Shown here piece by piece: positions 52,311 through 60,983 of a DNA stretch of 64,000 bases. The notes under the pieces were generated by a model, which searched no databases, was not told where the DNA came from, and was given only the letters and a program-made list of their open reading frames with translations. The stretch's first letter is position 1, and every line of letters begins with the position of its first letter. Source of the stretch: Lachnospiraceae bacterium P6A3 (GTDB lineage Bacteria > Bacillota > Clostridia > Lachnospirales > Lachnospiraceae); assembly GCA_000702085.1 (NCBI GenBank), contig KL370861.1, positions 126,911 through 190,910 on the forward strand, given 5' to 3'. A program made the position numbers and the translations under genes.

Positions 52311-54383
52311 ATGATATTTAGAAAATATGACATTTTAATTGATTCAGACGAGACTTTTCGTAAGGCAGGCGATATCGAAAGCGAGGAGTCGGATTTATTG
52401 TCTGCTCCCAGAAGAATAAGAAGATCAAGATTATCTGTTCCCGAAAAGCTTAACTCTGATTTTGGGAAGGATTTTTCTAAAAATGGATTGTTCTTCCCGA
52501 TAATAACCAATCATTATTTAGAACCGGAGCTGGGAGATGTATTTACCGTTCATTTAGCATATGCACCGGAACTTATAGATGTGCATAATTGCGAGCGGGA
52601 AATACTTCGTGCTATTAATGGGATAAGAATAATAAGTTCTGAGGAAATGATTATCCGATCTTTTCTTTCAGATATACGTGAGTCACCGTATTTGAATGGT
52701 GGGGACCTTTCTTTTGCTGAAAGTGAACTGGGGATTGATTCTTTGTTTAGAAGACGCGGTGGAAGCTGCCTAGCGAAAGAGGATATGGTGCAGGAATCCC
52801 ATGTTGGATTAACGGCAATAAAAAAACGTGCCTCAGAGATAATGGGATCTTCTTCTTTGTTTGACGAAATAAGTCGGATTTATTCTAAGGATAATGAAAG
52901 AAAGTATTATGGACACCCTGTACATTACCTGATAACCGCCTGTGGGTTTTCTATGGCGCAGGATATTATCGATATTCTTCTAGTTTCGCTTAAGTCAAAC
53001 AAAAGGCTTTTGGGGAATAGGGTTATTTGCCTTAGCGATATCGAAAGATTTGCTTTTGATGAGGCGGATTTTCAAAGCTACTTTGAGGTGTCTTCAGGGT
53101 CGATTCTTGTTATTGATGTAACGGATAAGAATTCGAATAATAATCACGCTGTAGGCAATAATGGATTATATGAATTTTATGGAAAGATGTTAAGAAAGTA
53201 TGGAAAGAATACTTTGTTTATTTTTATCGATACCTCGGCAAATGCTGAGTCATCTGTGGGTATGATGGGAAATATTTTATCTGCTGCAGATATTGTAAGA
53301 ATTACGGAAGGGGAGGGGAATTATGAAACCTCGCTCAAGTATCTTAAGAAACTGATTAACAAATCTGGATTTTCGAGCCTCGATAAGTGTGATTATAAAA
53401 GTTTACTGCCCCGTAGATCTTTTTATAAGGTGAGCGAGATATATGACATATACAATAATTGGTATTCTAATGGTTTAAGAAGCCATGTATATCGCGCATA
53501 TCGAAATTTTGAGACATATAAGATTGAGAAAAAGGAATGCAAAACCAAGGCTTACGAGCAACTCAAAGAGATGATCGGTCTTTCCGAAATCAAGGCAGTC
53601 GTGGATGAAATTATCGACACTGCTAAAATTCGAGGAATAAGAAAAAGCATGGGGTTTGATGATTCCAATCAATCCTTGCATATGCTTTTTGCAGGGAATC
53701 CGGGTACAGCTAAAACGACAGTTGCAAGGCTGTTATCGGAGATTTTAAGGGATGAAGGTGTTCTTGAAAATGGTCATCTCGTTGAATGCGGGAGAGCAAA
53801 TCTAATTGGTAAATATGTTGGATGGACTGCGAAGATAGTCGAAGAGAAGTTCAGAAGTGCCAGAGGCGGGATTCTGTTTATAGATGAAGCCTATTCATTG
53901 GTGGATGACAGCCATACTTATGGTGATGAGGCAATCAATACTATAGTTCAGCTGATGGAGAACTACAGGGAGAATGTAATAGTTATATTTGCCGGATATC
54001 CCGATAAAATGAAAGCATTTCTTGAGCAGAATGAAGGGTTGAACAGCAGAATATCCTTCCATCTGAATTTTCCAGATTATTCAGCTGACGAATTGACAGA
54101 AATAATGAAATTGATGTCGAAAACCAGGGGATATACGTTGTCTGATGAGGCAATTGGTAAATGTCATGATATTTGTTCTGAAGCCTGTTCTCAAAAGGAC
54201 TATGGTAACGGAAGATTTGTTAGAAATATGCTTGAACAGGCTTCTATGAGGCAGGCAAGGCGCATTTTGAGAGATCATGATGGTAAGAACATAGATAAGA
54301 AGATTGCTGCAGAGCTGATTGCAGATGATCTTGAAATGCCACATATTGCCCAAAGTAGAAGTACTCGGGTTATAGGCTTTTAG
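52311..54383 (+). CDS. CbxX/CfqX-type AAA ATPase with long N-terminal region
   Basis: 690 aa. The C-terminal third is a CbxX AAA+ module: SLHMLFAGNPGTAKTTVAR (P-loop about 462), ILFIDEAYSLVDD (Walker B about 521), VIFAGYPDKM and arginine-finger region GLNSRISFHLNF. Such ATPases remodel protein complexes (Rubisco activase, type VII secretion EccA, SpoVK). The first ~420 residues are unrecognised and may carry the substrate specificity. ATG 52311 has GGAGG upstream; the open frame from 52290 is too far from an RBS. Confidence 0.87.
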   Translation: MIFRKYDILIDSDETFRKAGDIESEESDLLSAPRRIRRSRLSVPEKLNSDFGKDFSKNGLFFPIITNHYLEPELGDVFTVHLAYAPELIDVHNCEREILRAINGIRIISSEEMIIRSFLSDIRESPYLNGGDLSFAESELGIDSLFRRRGGSCLAKEDMVQESHVGLTAIKKRASEIMGSSSLFDEISRIYSKDNERKYYGHPVHYLITACGFSMAQDIIDILLVSLKSNKRLLGNRVICLSDIERFAFDEADFQSYFEVSSGSILVIDVTDKNSNNNHAVGNNGLYEFYGKMLRKYGKNTLFIFIDTSANAESSVGMMGNILSAADIVRITEGEGNYETSLKYLKKLINKSGFSSLDKCDYKSLLPRRSFYKVSEIYDIYNNWYSNGLRSHVYRAYRNFETYKIEKKECKTKAYEQLKEMIGLSEIKAVVDEIIDTAKIRGIRKSMGFDDSNQSLHMLFAGNPGTAKTTVARLLSEILRDEGVLENGHLVECGRANLIGKYVGWTAKIVEEKFRSARGGILFIDEAYSLVDDSHTYGDEAINTIVQLMENYRENVIVIFAGYPDKMKAFLEQNEGLNSRISFHLNFPDYSADELTEIMKLMSKTRGYTLSDEAIGKCHDICSEACSQKDYGNGRFVRNMLEQASMRQARRILRDHDGKNIDKKIAAELIADDLEMPHIAQSRSTRVIGF

Positions 54384-54431
54384 TCGGAAATGATATAATA
54401 ACGGTATATATGACATTTGAGGATAAATGTA

Positions 54432-54719
54432 ATGAAAATCTGGGTTGATGATCTGAGAGAAGTTCCAAAAGGATATATAGGAACAAAATCGGTTAATGAG
54501 ACCATATCTCTTATAGAGAAGATGGAAATAGAAGGTGAACAGATAGAACTTATAGATCTGGATCATGATCTTGGAGATTATGTATCTCAGGGTGGTGATG
54601 CCATAAAGATTCTTGATTACCTTGCAGAAAGGGGGACTTTTTACCCTATTTTAATTCATACTGCTAATCCTGTTGGAAGAGCAAATATGGAAAGAATGAT
54701 CCAAAGGTATTGGCCATGA
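54432..54719 (+). CDS. cREC: cyclic-phosphate processing receiver-like protein
   Basis: 95 aa. KIWVDDLREVPKGYIGTKSVNE, LIDLDHDLGDYVSQGGDAIKI and PILIHTANPVGRANMERMI match the cyclic-phosphate processing receiver domain, described from RNA-repair gene neighbourhoods. The acidic cluster DLDHDLGD would bind metal. Likely acts on or senses 2',3'-cyclic phosphate RNA ends, as inferred for the family. Short gap after the AAA gene, with a TATAAT-like box at about 54396. Confidence 0.85.
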   Translation: MKIWVDDLREVPKGYIGTKSVNETISLIEKMEIEGEQIELIDLDHDLGDYVSQGGDAIKILDYLAERGTFYPILIHTANPVGRANMERMIQRYWP

Positions 54720-54741
54720 CTATCAAGTGAGGAGAATGTGC

Positions 54742-55371
54742 ATGAAGGATGAAATTCGTTTTTTGATTCAGTGTTATTTCGGATCTGAAGTAGACCCTAT
54801 ATTGATGGCAATTGATCGCGCATACAGGGATATGGCAACACATACTCTTTATGGTGATGCTGAAAAAGAATTATATCCGGGGAGAAAAACAGTTACGGAA
54901 TATCTTTATGGACAGATAAATGTATTAACTAAAGATCATGCAGATTTTAATGTATGGCATGAAGAAACTTCAAGGGGTATAAAAGCTAAGTATCAAACAC
55001 TTTCTTATGGGCAGATTCAGAAATGGATTAACATGACCATAAAATATTTATATACACTTAGAAAGCTAGGCGTAGATTTGGTAGATGAATACTTTGGTGC
55101 AACTGAAAATGTCAAAAAGTTCCACGCTCCTTTAGACTCCTATGTTTTGAATGCCATTGATGAACCTGAACCAACATGGAGTAATATAGAGACTTATGAA
55201 ACTTACAAGGAACGTGTAGGAAAAATCAGTTTTTTGGAAGAGTATAAAAACTGGCCTAAATATGCCGGGGAATCCATGCTGAAGAAAGATGGAGAACCTA
55301 ATCTTGCAGATAAGGGTACGTATAAGAGATTTGTTCATGATGATGGCGGATATGATTTAGTTAATAAATAG
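54742..55371 (+). CDS. Hypothetical protein
   Basis: 209 aa, helical, no membrane segment. Distinct stretches: AIDRAYRDMATHTLYGDAEKE, KWINMTIKYLYTLRKLGV and the C-terminal DGGYDLVNK. It has the look of helical proteins found near abortive-infection loci, but no family is recognised. RBS GAGGAG, 22 bases after the cREC gene. Confidence 0.65.
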   Translation: MKDEIRFLIQCYFGSEVDPILMAIDRAYRDMATHTLYGDAEKELYPGRKTVTEYLYGQINVLTKDHADFNVWHEETSRGIKAKYQTLSYGQIQKWINMTIKYLYTLRKLGVDLVDEYFGATENVKKFHAPLDSYVLNAIDEPEPTWSNIETYETYKERVGKISFLEEYKNWPKYAGESMLKKDGEPNLADKGTYKRFVHDDGGYDLVNK

Positions 55372-55387
55372 AAAGTAGACTAAGAAG

Positions 55388-56899
55388 ATGATTAGTTTAT
55401 CCAAATCCAAATACTGTAATTTCTGGCAATGCCCCAAAATGGCCTGGCTTAATAAGTATAAACCGGAGGAAAAGACTGAAGATTCCGGTTTGGAAGCTGT
55501 GCTTACAAGAGGAAATGAAGTTGGCGATCTCGCCATGAGCCTGTTTGGTGATTATGCAGAGGTTACAGTATTCTCAGAGGATAAACTTGATCTATCTGCA
55601 ATGATTAAAAGAACAAAAGAAGAGATTGAAAAGGGTACGGAAGTAATCTGTGAAGCCTCTTTTTCATATAATGGCCTTTATTGCGCTGTTGATATCCTGA
55701 AAAAAGAAGATGATGGATATGCAATATATGAGGTAAAGAGCTCAAGTGAAGGCGAAGAAGAGCCTGAACCTAAGGCGGTATATGTTGCCGATATCTCATA
55801 TCAGAAGTATGTTCTTGAACATTGCGGAATAAAGGTAACAGATACTAATCTGGTAACTCTTAATAAAGACTATATTCGAGAAGATGAACTTGACATTCAA
55901 AAGCTGTTTCTGATTATCAATGTGGATGATCGCGTCAGGGATGAGATTGCTAATGTAGAAACTAATCTGGCAAAGGCAGAAATAATCCTTAATGATGAAA
56001 CTGAGCCGGATTACAATCTGGCTGAAAGATGTCATGATCCTTATGATTGTCAATTCTGGAATTATTGCACCAAAAAGTTGCCTGAGAAGAACGTATTTAG
56101 CCTCTACCGTATGCCTTTTAAAAAGAAAATCGAATTCTACAGAAAAGGCATCATAGACTATAAGGATCTGCTAATATGTGAAGATATCACAAACAATACA
56201 CAGATCCGTCAGATGGAGTTTTCCTTATATGATAAAGGAACATATGTTGAACCGGATAATATAAGGGATTTCCTGAAGAGTCTGTCATATCCTTTATATT
56301 TCCTGGATTTTGAAACAATGCAGCCAGCAGTACCGCAGTTTAAAGGAACTAAGCCTTATCAGCAGATTCCTTTCCAGTATTCCCTTCATTATATTGAAAA
56401 AGAAGGAGATAAACTGAAGCATAAGGAGTTCTTGGCTGTGTCTGGAGAGGATCCTCGAAGGGCAATTGCTGAAGCACTTTGCAGGGATATACCGATGAAT
56501 GTGTGTACAACTGCATACAACAGATCCTTTGAATGTACCCGTCTCAAGGAGTTGGCTGAAACATATCCGGATCTGTCAGAACATTTGCTTAATATACGTG
56601 ATCATATAGTTGACCTGCTCATACCATTCCAGAGCGGATATTATTACAATAAAGCTATGGGTGGATCGTTCTCAATAAAAAGCGTTCTTCCTGCTATCTT
56701 CCCCGATGATCCGGAACTGGATTATCACAACTTGGAAGGGGTTCATAACGGATCTGAGGCTATGAATATCTTCCCTCAGATTCAGTTCATGGAACCTGAG
56801 GAGCAGGAGAGGGCAAGACGTAATCTTTTGAAATATTGCGAACTTGATACCTATGCCATGGTTAAGGTGTGGCAAGAATTGATTAGAGTCATCAAGTAA
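55388..56899 (+). CDS. DUF2779 nuclease: Cas4-like part plus DnaQ-like exonuclease part
   Basis: 503 aa. N-terminal half resembles PD-(D/E)XK/Cas4 proteins: Cys in KYCNFWQCP, EVKSS (about residue 118) and a second Cys cluster CHDPYDCQFWNYC (about 220-230), which could hold an Fe-S cluster. C-terminal half begins YFLDFETMQPAVP (about 304), a DnaQ-like DxE motif, with later TAYNRSFECTRL and the final LLKYCELDTYAMV, the typical DxxxD end of RNase H-fold exonucleases. Probably processes DNA or RNA ends. Weak RBS. Last gene of the dyad 4 unit. Confidence 0.8.
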   Translation: MISLSKSKYCNFWQCPKMAWLNKYKPEEKTEDSGLEAVLTRGNEVGDLAMSLFGDYAEVTVFSEDKLDLSAMIKRTKEEIEKGTEVICEASFSYNGLYCAVDILKKEDDGYAIYEVKSSSEGEEEPEPKAVYVADISYQKYVLEHCGIKVTDTNLVTLNKDYIREDELDIQKLFLIINVDDRVRDEIANVETNLAKAEIILNDETEPDYNLAERCHDPYDCQFWNYCTKKLPEKNVFSLYRMPFKKKIEFYRKGIIDYKDLLICEDITNNTQIRQMEFSLYDKGTYVEPDNIRDFLKSLSYPLYFLDFETMQPAVPQFKGTKPYQQIPFQYSLHYIEKEGDKLKHKEFLAVSGEDPRRAIAEALCRDIPMNVCTTAYNRSFECTRLKELAETYPDLSEHLLNIRDHIVDLLIPFQSGYYYNKAMGGSFSIKSVLPAIFPDDPELDYHNLEGVHNGSEAMNIFPQIQFMEPEEQERARRNLLKYCELDTYAMVKVWQELIRVIK

Positions 56900-56918
56900 T
56901 AGAATTACATGCTAGTAG

Positions 56919-56955
56919 GGATGTGCAGAGTGATGCACATCCTTTTTGTTATGTT
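56919..56955 (+). promoter_or_regulatory. Dyad 5 with -10 box, in front of WYL regulator 1
   Basis: GGATGTGCA-N6-TGCACATCC (56919-56942), 7 bases, TATGTT (56950-56955). It precedes a WYL regulator gene, which suggests autoregulation. The stem plus TTTTT also fits a terminator for the DUF2779 unit. Confidence 0.83.
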
Positions 56956-57035
56956 CTATGTATACGAGGCACAAAAGTGCTAAAATAAGGGAGGAAATGC
57001 GTACCATGAACCGTTCTTTTTCGAAAGGGGCATAT

Positions 57036-58091
57036 ATGGCGTCTAATCAGAACAAAAACCTCAGTTTATTCTATATTCTTAAAATTCTTCAGATGTATTC
57101 CGATGAAAACCACAGATTATCTCAAAAGGAGATCGTAGATCTTCTCAGACGAGATTTTGATATGGAAGTTGATCGACGAACTGTAAAGAGTAGGTTAATG
57201 GATCTAGTGGATCTTGGGTATGAAATTGAATCCCAGGAGACTAATCGAATGACTATGAACCCTAAGACTGGTGACAGGGAGGATAGTAATATCACGTCCA
57301 ATTACTACCTGATTAGGGACTTTTCAAATCCGGAACTGAGACTGCTTATAGATTCTTTGCTATTCTCTAAGCATTTACCCTACAGCCAGTGCAAGGAACT
57401 TGTAGAAAAGCTGGAAACTCTGTCGAATAAATACTTCAAGTCTCATATGGCATATATTTCCACTATGCCGGAGGATAAGACAAACAATAAGCAGGTATTT
57501 TACAACGTAGATGCACTTGATGAAGCTATCCAGGCAAAAAAGAAGGTCTCATTCAAGTATCTTGAATACGGTACTGATAAAAAACAGCACGTGAAGTGTA
57601 CAGAAGATGGAACGGAAAGAGTTTACGTGGTTAGTCCTTATCAGATGGCGGCAAAAGAAGGCAAATACTATCTGATCTGTAATTATGACCCTTATGGAGA
57701 TGTTTCAAACTACAGAATTGATCGAATTAAAGATATAAAGATACTTGACGAGAAGATTAAACCTTTTAAGAATCTTGAGTGGGCGAATAAGAATGATCTA
57801 AATTTGGCGGAATACATGAAAAGACATGTATATATGTATTCAAGTCCAGATTCACTTGTTAAGTTTAGAATTACTAAACCAATGATAAGCGATATCATTG
57901 ATATGTTTGGAAAAGACGTCAGATTCTCTGATGAAACTGAAAAGACCGTGTGTGTTTCTGTAAATGTAAATGAACAGTCCATGATACAGTTTGCCAAGAA
58001 TTATGCTCCGGATGTGGTTATACTAGAACCGGAATCCTTAAGAAAAAAGGTAAAAGACGAGCTGAAAAATGGATTTAAGGCATATGAATGA
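57036..58091 (+). CDS. WYL-domain transcriptional regulator 1
   Basis: About 351 aa. N-terminal winged helix (RLSQKEIVDLLRRDFDMEVDRRTVKSRL), WYL domain (YVVSPYQMAAKEGKYYLICNYDPYG...NYRIDRIKDI) and a WCX-type C-terminal extension. WYL proteins sense nucleic-acid-like or nucleotide ligands and regulate DNA-damage, phage-defence and CRISPR genes. ATG 57036 has AAAGGGG upstream and makes the N-terminus line up with its relative at 61516; ATG 57006 behind GGAGG is the alternative. Confidence 0.9.
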   Translation: MASNQNKNLSLFYILKILQMYSDENHRLSQKEIVDLLRRDFDMEVDRRTVKSRLMDLVDLGYEIESQETNRMTMNPKTGDREDSNITSNYYLIRDFSNPELRLLIDSLLFSKHLPYSQCKELVEKLETLSNKYFKSHMAYISTMPEDKTNNKQVFYNVDALDEAIQAKKKVSFKYLEYGTDKKQHVKCTEDGTERVYVVSPYQMAAKEGKYYLICNYDPYGDVSNYRIDRIKDIKILDEKIKPFKNLEWANKNDLNLAEYMKRHVYMYSSPDSLVKFRITKPMISDIIDMFGKDVRFSDETEKTVCVSVNVNEQSMIQFAKNYAPDVVILEPESLRKKVKDELKNGFKAYE

Positions 58092-58108
58092 CTAAGTGAG
58101 GATTTCAA

Positions 58109-58969
58109 ATGACCGAAATAGAGTTTTACAACTATACAAAAGAAAAATTGAACTCTTTGGCTGAAGAGAGAGGGGTAAAGAATCTCAATCGATATTACGA
58201 ACTGACAGATTTTGCTAAAGGAAGTTTTCTTAATGCTTATGAAGGAATAAATCAGGTATTTGCTCAATTGGCATTCCATGCACAGAATGCAACAATGCTT
58301 TCGAATATTGTGAAATTTGAAAGTAATATTAGTTTTTTGGATAGTGTATTATGCGGTTTTGATCCTGCTGAGTTTCTGAATAAATATAGCAAATCTTCAG
58401 AAGTGGTTGAAACATTACGATATTCAGATGCTAATCCAGATGGTCTCAGGTGGAATACTCAAAAATCTAATACACGACCGGATCAGTTGATTATCAGATA
58501 TGCTGAGGCTTTAATATATGGAGCAATATATTTAAGGTCTTTTAAAACAAAAAAAGACGTTCTTGATGATCTGCTTAGTCATTATCCAAATAAAGACTAT
58601 GAGAAACTGATTAGATATTTTAGAACTAACAATCCAAAAGGATTTAGTGTTGCATTAACATGTGATTTCCTTAAAGAATTAGACGAGGCCTTTTCTGATT
58701 TGCCTAAGCCTGATGTTCACATAAAACATACTTTGTGTGCGTTTTATAATCGTGATAAGAATTATTATTCTTCAGAAAAACGGGAATTGGAATGCATACA
58801 GGATATGCAGAATATAACTAAGGTGGTTAATGAATCGCTGCCAAATGAACACTTAACTGTATACAAATTAGATAAAATGATATGGTTGATATGTTCGAGT
58901 AAGTTCTACCTTGATCATATCGAGGATCCTAAGAGTGATTATTTAAGTGGTATTAGAGCAAACAATTAG
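58109..58969 (+). CDS. Hypothetical protein, possibly HhH-GPD-like
   Basis: 286 aa. The segment GFSVALTCDFLKELDEAFSDLPKPDVHIKHTL resembles the region around the catalytic Asp of HhH-GPD DNA glycosylases (PxD-hxxxh), followed by KLDKMIWLICSSKFYLD. The N-terminal two thirds are helical and unrecognised. No iron-sulfur Cys cluster. A base-excision role would be inference. Starts 17 bases after WYL 1; same unit. Confidence 0.6.
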   Translation: MTEIEFYNYTKEKLNSLAEERGVKNLNRYYELTDFAKGSFLNAYEGINQVFAQLAFHAQNATMLSNIVKFESNISFLDSVLCGFDPAEFLNKYSKSSEVVETLRYSDANPDGLRWNTQKSNTRPDQLIIRYAEALIYGAIYLRSFKTKKDVLDDLLSHYPNKDYEKLIRYFRTNNPKGFSVALTCDFLKELDEAFSDLPKPDVHIKHTLCAFYNRDKNYYSSEKRELECIQDMQNITKVVNESLPNEHLTVYKLDKMIWLICSSKFYLDHIEDPKSDYLSGIRANN

Positions 58970-58992
58970 ATGAAAAATATGTTTATATTAAA

Positions 58993-59016
58993 GGATGTGT
59001 ACATTTGTACACATCC
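58993..59016. promoter_or_regulatory. Dyad 6 between convergent genes, no good -10 box
   Basis: Perfect dyad GGATGTGTA-N6-TACACATCC, bounded by A/T, between a plus gene (ends 58969) and a minus gene (ends 59028). At the fixed 7-base distance only ATCCTT (right) and TAAACA (left) occur. This copy probably works as a terminator or is a leftover of an earlier gene arrangement. Confidence 0.65.
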
Positions 59017-59027
59017 TATCTTTATCC

Positions 59028-59423
59028 TTATTCTTTTTCCTCGAAGCTGTAATCATCTACTTTAGAGACTCTGTTTTCGAGAATGGCTATTTTCTCTTCA
59101 TATTCTTCAATTACTTCTTTCATTGGACGTTTCTTTTTTTCACGTTCGAGGATTTGTCCCTTTTTCTCATAACCTTCCGACAAAGGAATTTTGCCGCTTA
59201 GCATATCATATCTGTTGACATAAAGATCCCAATAGTAACCATTGAGGATGTTAATAGCTTCTATAGGCTGAATATGACATCTTTCCTGAAGTTCGATTCT
59301 AAGCTTTCTTCTTTCTCCAAGATCTTTTCCATCGTTTAATGGTAGCATATCAGCCCTTCTCTTATACTCGCGACATATTTCAATCGTCAGCCATTCAAAA
59401 TCTTCATTATTATTTGTTTCCAT
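59028..59423 (-). CDS. Hypothetical protein with C-terminal coiled coil
   Basis: 131 aa. Highly charged; residues about 95-131 (MKEVIEEYEEKIAILENRVSKVD) form a likely coiled coil. The middle (LRIELQERCHIQPIEAINILNGYYWDLYVNRYD) has a conserved look, but no family recognised. RBS CGGAGGAAAAA on the minus strand. Its own dyad (7, reversed) lies upstream. Confidence 0.65.
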   Translation of the reverse strand: METNNNEDFEWLTIEICREYKRRADMLPLNDGKDLGERRKLRIELQERCHIQPIEAINILNGYYWDLYVNRYDMLSGKIPLSEGYEKKGQILEREKKKRPMKEVIEEYEEKIAILENRVSKVDDYSFEEKE

Positions 59424-59480
59424 TTTTTCCTCCGATTCTATTGAAAAATTCATTTTTTTAGTGAATCAATTTCTTTAAAG

Positions 59481-59517
59481 ATGATAGGAAATTGAATATG
59501 CATTTTTATGTACATCT
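59481..59517 (-). promoter_or_regulatory. Dyad 7 (minus) with -10 box
   Basis: On the minus strand AGATGTACA-N6-TGCATATTC (59517-59494), 7 bases, TATCAT (59486-59481). The most diverged right arm of the set, but the 6-base centre and 7-base distance are kept. It points at the coiled-coil gene. Confidence 0.75.
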
Positions 59518-59529
59518 ATAGAAAGGGAA

Positions 59530-59566
59530 GTATGCGCAAAAAAATGCACATCGATTTGAATAATAT
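59530..59566 (+). promoter_or_regulatory. Dyad 8 (plus) with -10 box
   Basis: GTATGCGCA-N6-TGCACATCG (59530-59553), 7 bases, TAATAT (59561-59566). Lies back to back with dyad 7, one for each divergent gene, and leads into the FtsH-like gene. Confidence 0.77.
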
Positions 59567-59608
59567 GTAGTCAGTAAACAAACACTGATTATGTAAAGGA
59601 GACTTATT

Positions 59609-60877
59609 ATGAGCGAATTTGATAAGATTCTTGGTTATGAGAATACAAAATTGGAACTTGAGCGTTTGAGTGATATTCTCAAAAATCCATCAAAGTACAA
59701 GAAACTTGGAGTGAGCATTCCCAGCGGAATTATGCTGGCAGGAGATCCCGGTTTGGGCAAGACTCTTATGGCAAAATGCCTCATTGCTGAAGCTGGCTGT
59801 AAAGCTTTTACCCTAAGGAAAGATAGGCCTAACGGTTCGTTTGTTGATGAAATAAGAAAAACATTTGACGAAGCTAAGACTGTGACACCTTCTATTGTGT
59901 TTCTTGATGATATGGATAAGTTCGCAAATGAAGATGATTATCATAGAAATGCAGAGGAATATGTGACAATTCAGTCCTGTATAGATGATTGCAAGGGCTT
60001 AGGAATATTTGTTATTGCCACAGTTAATGAAAAGCACCAGCTTCCCGATTCGCTGTGCAGGAGAGGAAGGTTTGACAGAATCATAGACATTGATGTCCCT
60101 GAAGATGAGGATTCGAGTAAGATCATTGAATTCTATCTTTCTAATAAAAAAATAGAAAAGAAAGTCGATCTTGAAGAAATATCAAGAATTATGGCTGGCA
60201 ATTCATGTGCTGATATTGAGAGTATGATAAATGAAGCTGGAATATATGCAGGGTTTGAAAATAGAAAGGCGATTGGGCGTAATGACTTAATTGATGCAGT
60301 TTTGAAGCATGTTTATGATTCGGGAGAGTGCCAGGTTAATGAAGGAGATGAGGCTGACATAGGCGTGCTTATCCACGAAGCAGGCCATGCGGTTGTATCT
60401 GAAGTGCTTGATCCCGGAAGTGTTACTATGATTTCTGCTGCTAAAATTGCCGGTAACATTGGAGGGTTTGTGAAGACAAAGCATATTCCTGCTAGAAAAA
60501 GAACTGTGAAAACCAGTGAAATCGGTATTATGAGAGCGCTCGGCGGGAAGGCGGCGACGGAAGTAGTATTGGATGTTGCTGACTTTGGCTGCAATTCGGA
60601 TATACGTAAAGCATATGATAACGTTTATGAAATAATTGATGATGTCTGCGCTTATGGATTTGAATCTTTTGAGAGAATGGATGGCTCTAATTTCTTGAGT
60701 GAAAATAAAGATAGGAGAGCAGTCTCTGAACTCGATAATTACTATCGCAAGGTGAAAAATATTTTAATCAGCAATAGACCTTTTCTCGATGCTATTGTAG
60801 ATGCTTTGAAGGAAAAGCGCGTTTTGACGTATAAGGATATTGAGAAAGTTAAAACTATGGTTTCTATTGTTGCATAG
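59609..60877 (+). CDS. Soluble FtsH-like AAA protease
   Basis: 422 aa. AAA+ domain: GDPGLGKT (about residue 45), IVFLDDMDK (Walker B, Asp in place of the usual Glu), arginine-finger region RRGRFDRIIDIDVPDE-like. It is followed by an M41 zinc peptidase domain with HEAGHAVV (His about 256) and the third-ligand region GCNSDIRKAYDN. Unlike FtsH (about 600-650 aa), it has no N-terminal membrane segments, so it should be a cytoplasmic protease or unfoldase with a private target. RBS AAAGGAG. Confidence 0.88.
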   Translation: MSEFDKILGYENTKLELERLSDILKNPSKYKKLGVSIPSGIMLAGDPGLGKTLMAKCLIAEAGCKAFTLRKDRPNGSFVDEIRKTFDEAKTVTPSIVFLDDMDKFANEDDYHRNAEEYVTIQSCIDDCKGLGIFVIATVNEKHQLPDSLCRRGRFDRIIDIDVPEDEDSSKIIEFYLSNKKIEKKVDLEEISRIMAGNSCADIESMINEAGIYAGFENRKAIGRNDLIDAVLKHVYDSGECQVNEGDEADIGVLIHEAGHAVVSEVLDPGSVTMISAAKIAGNIGGFVKTKHIPARKRTVKTSEIGIMRALGGKAATEVVLDVADFGCNSDIRKAYDNVYEIIDDVCAYGFESFERMDGSNFLSENKDRRAVSELDNYYRKVKNILISNRPFLDAIVDALKEKRVLTYKDIEKVKTMVSIVA

Positions 60878-60913
60878 TGATTAAATAAATTATGTAATAC
60901 AAGTGTTTCTAAC

Positions 60914-60950
60914 GGATGTGCAAGTCTCTGCACATCCGTTTATTTATTGT
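60914..60950 (+). promoter_or_regulatory. Dyad 9 with -10 box
   Basis: GGATGTGCA-N6-TGCACATCC (60914-60937), extended by AAC/GTT to a 12-bp arm, 7 bases, TATTGT (60945-60950). Confidence 0.82.
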
Positions 60951-60983
60951 ATAAAAGAAATAATTACAATAAGGAGGCTGACA

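Noticed and set aside
54081-54566. 161-codon minus-strand frame over the AAA gene end
   Set aside because: Antisense shadow spanning two plus-strand genes.
55388-56899. Stand-alone CRISPR Cas4
   Set aside because: The protein is more than twice Cas4 length and has a DnaQ-like second half; no other cas gene or array is present.
58995-59201. Plus-strand 68-codon hydrophobic frame
   Set aside because: Lies across a dyad and antisense to the coiled-coil gene; its hydrophobicity comes from the complement of Lys/Glu codons.
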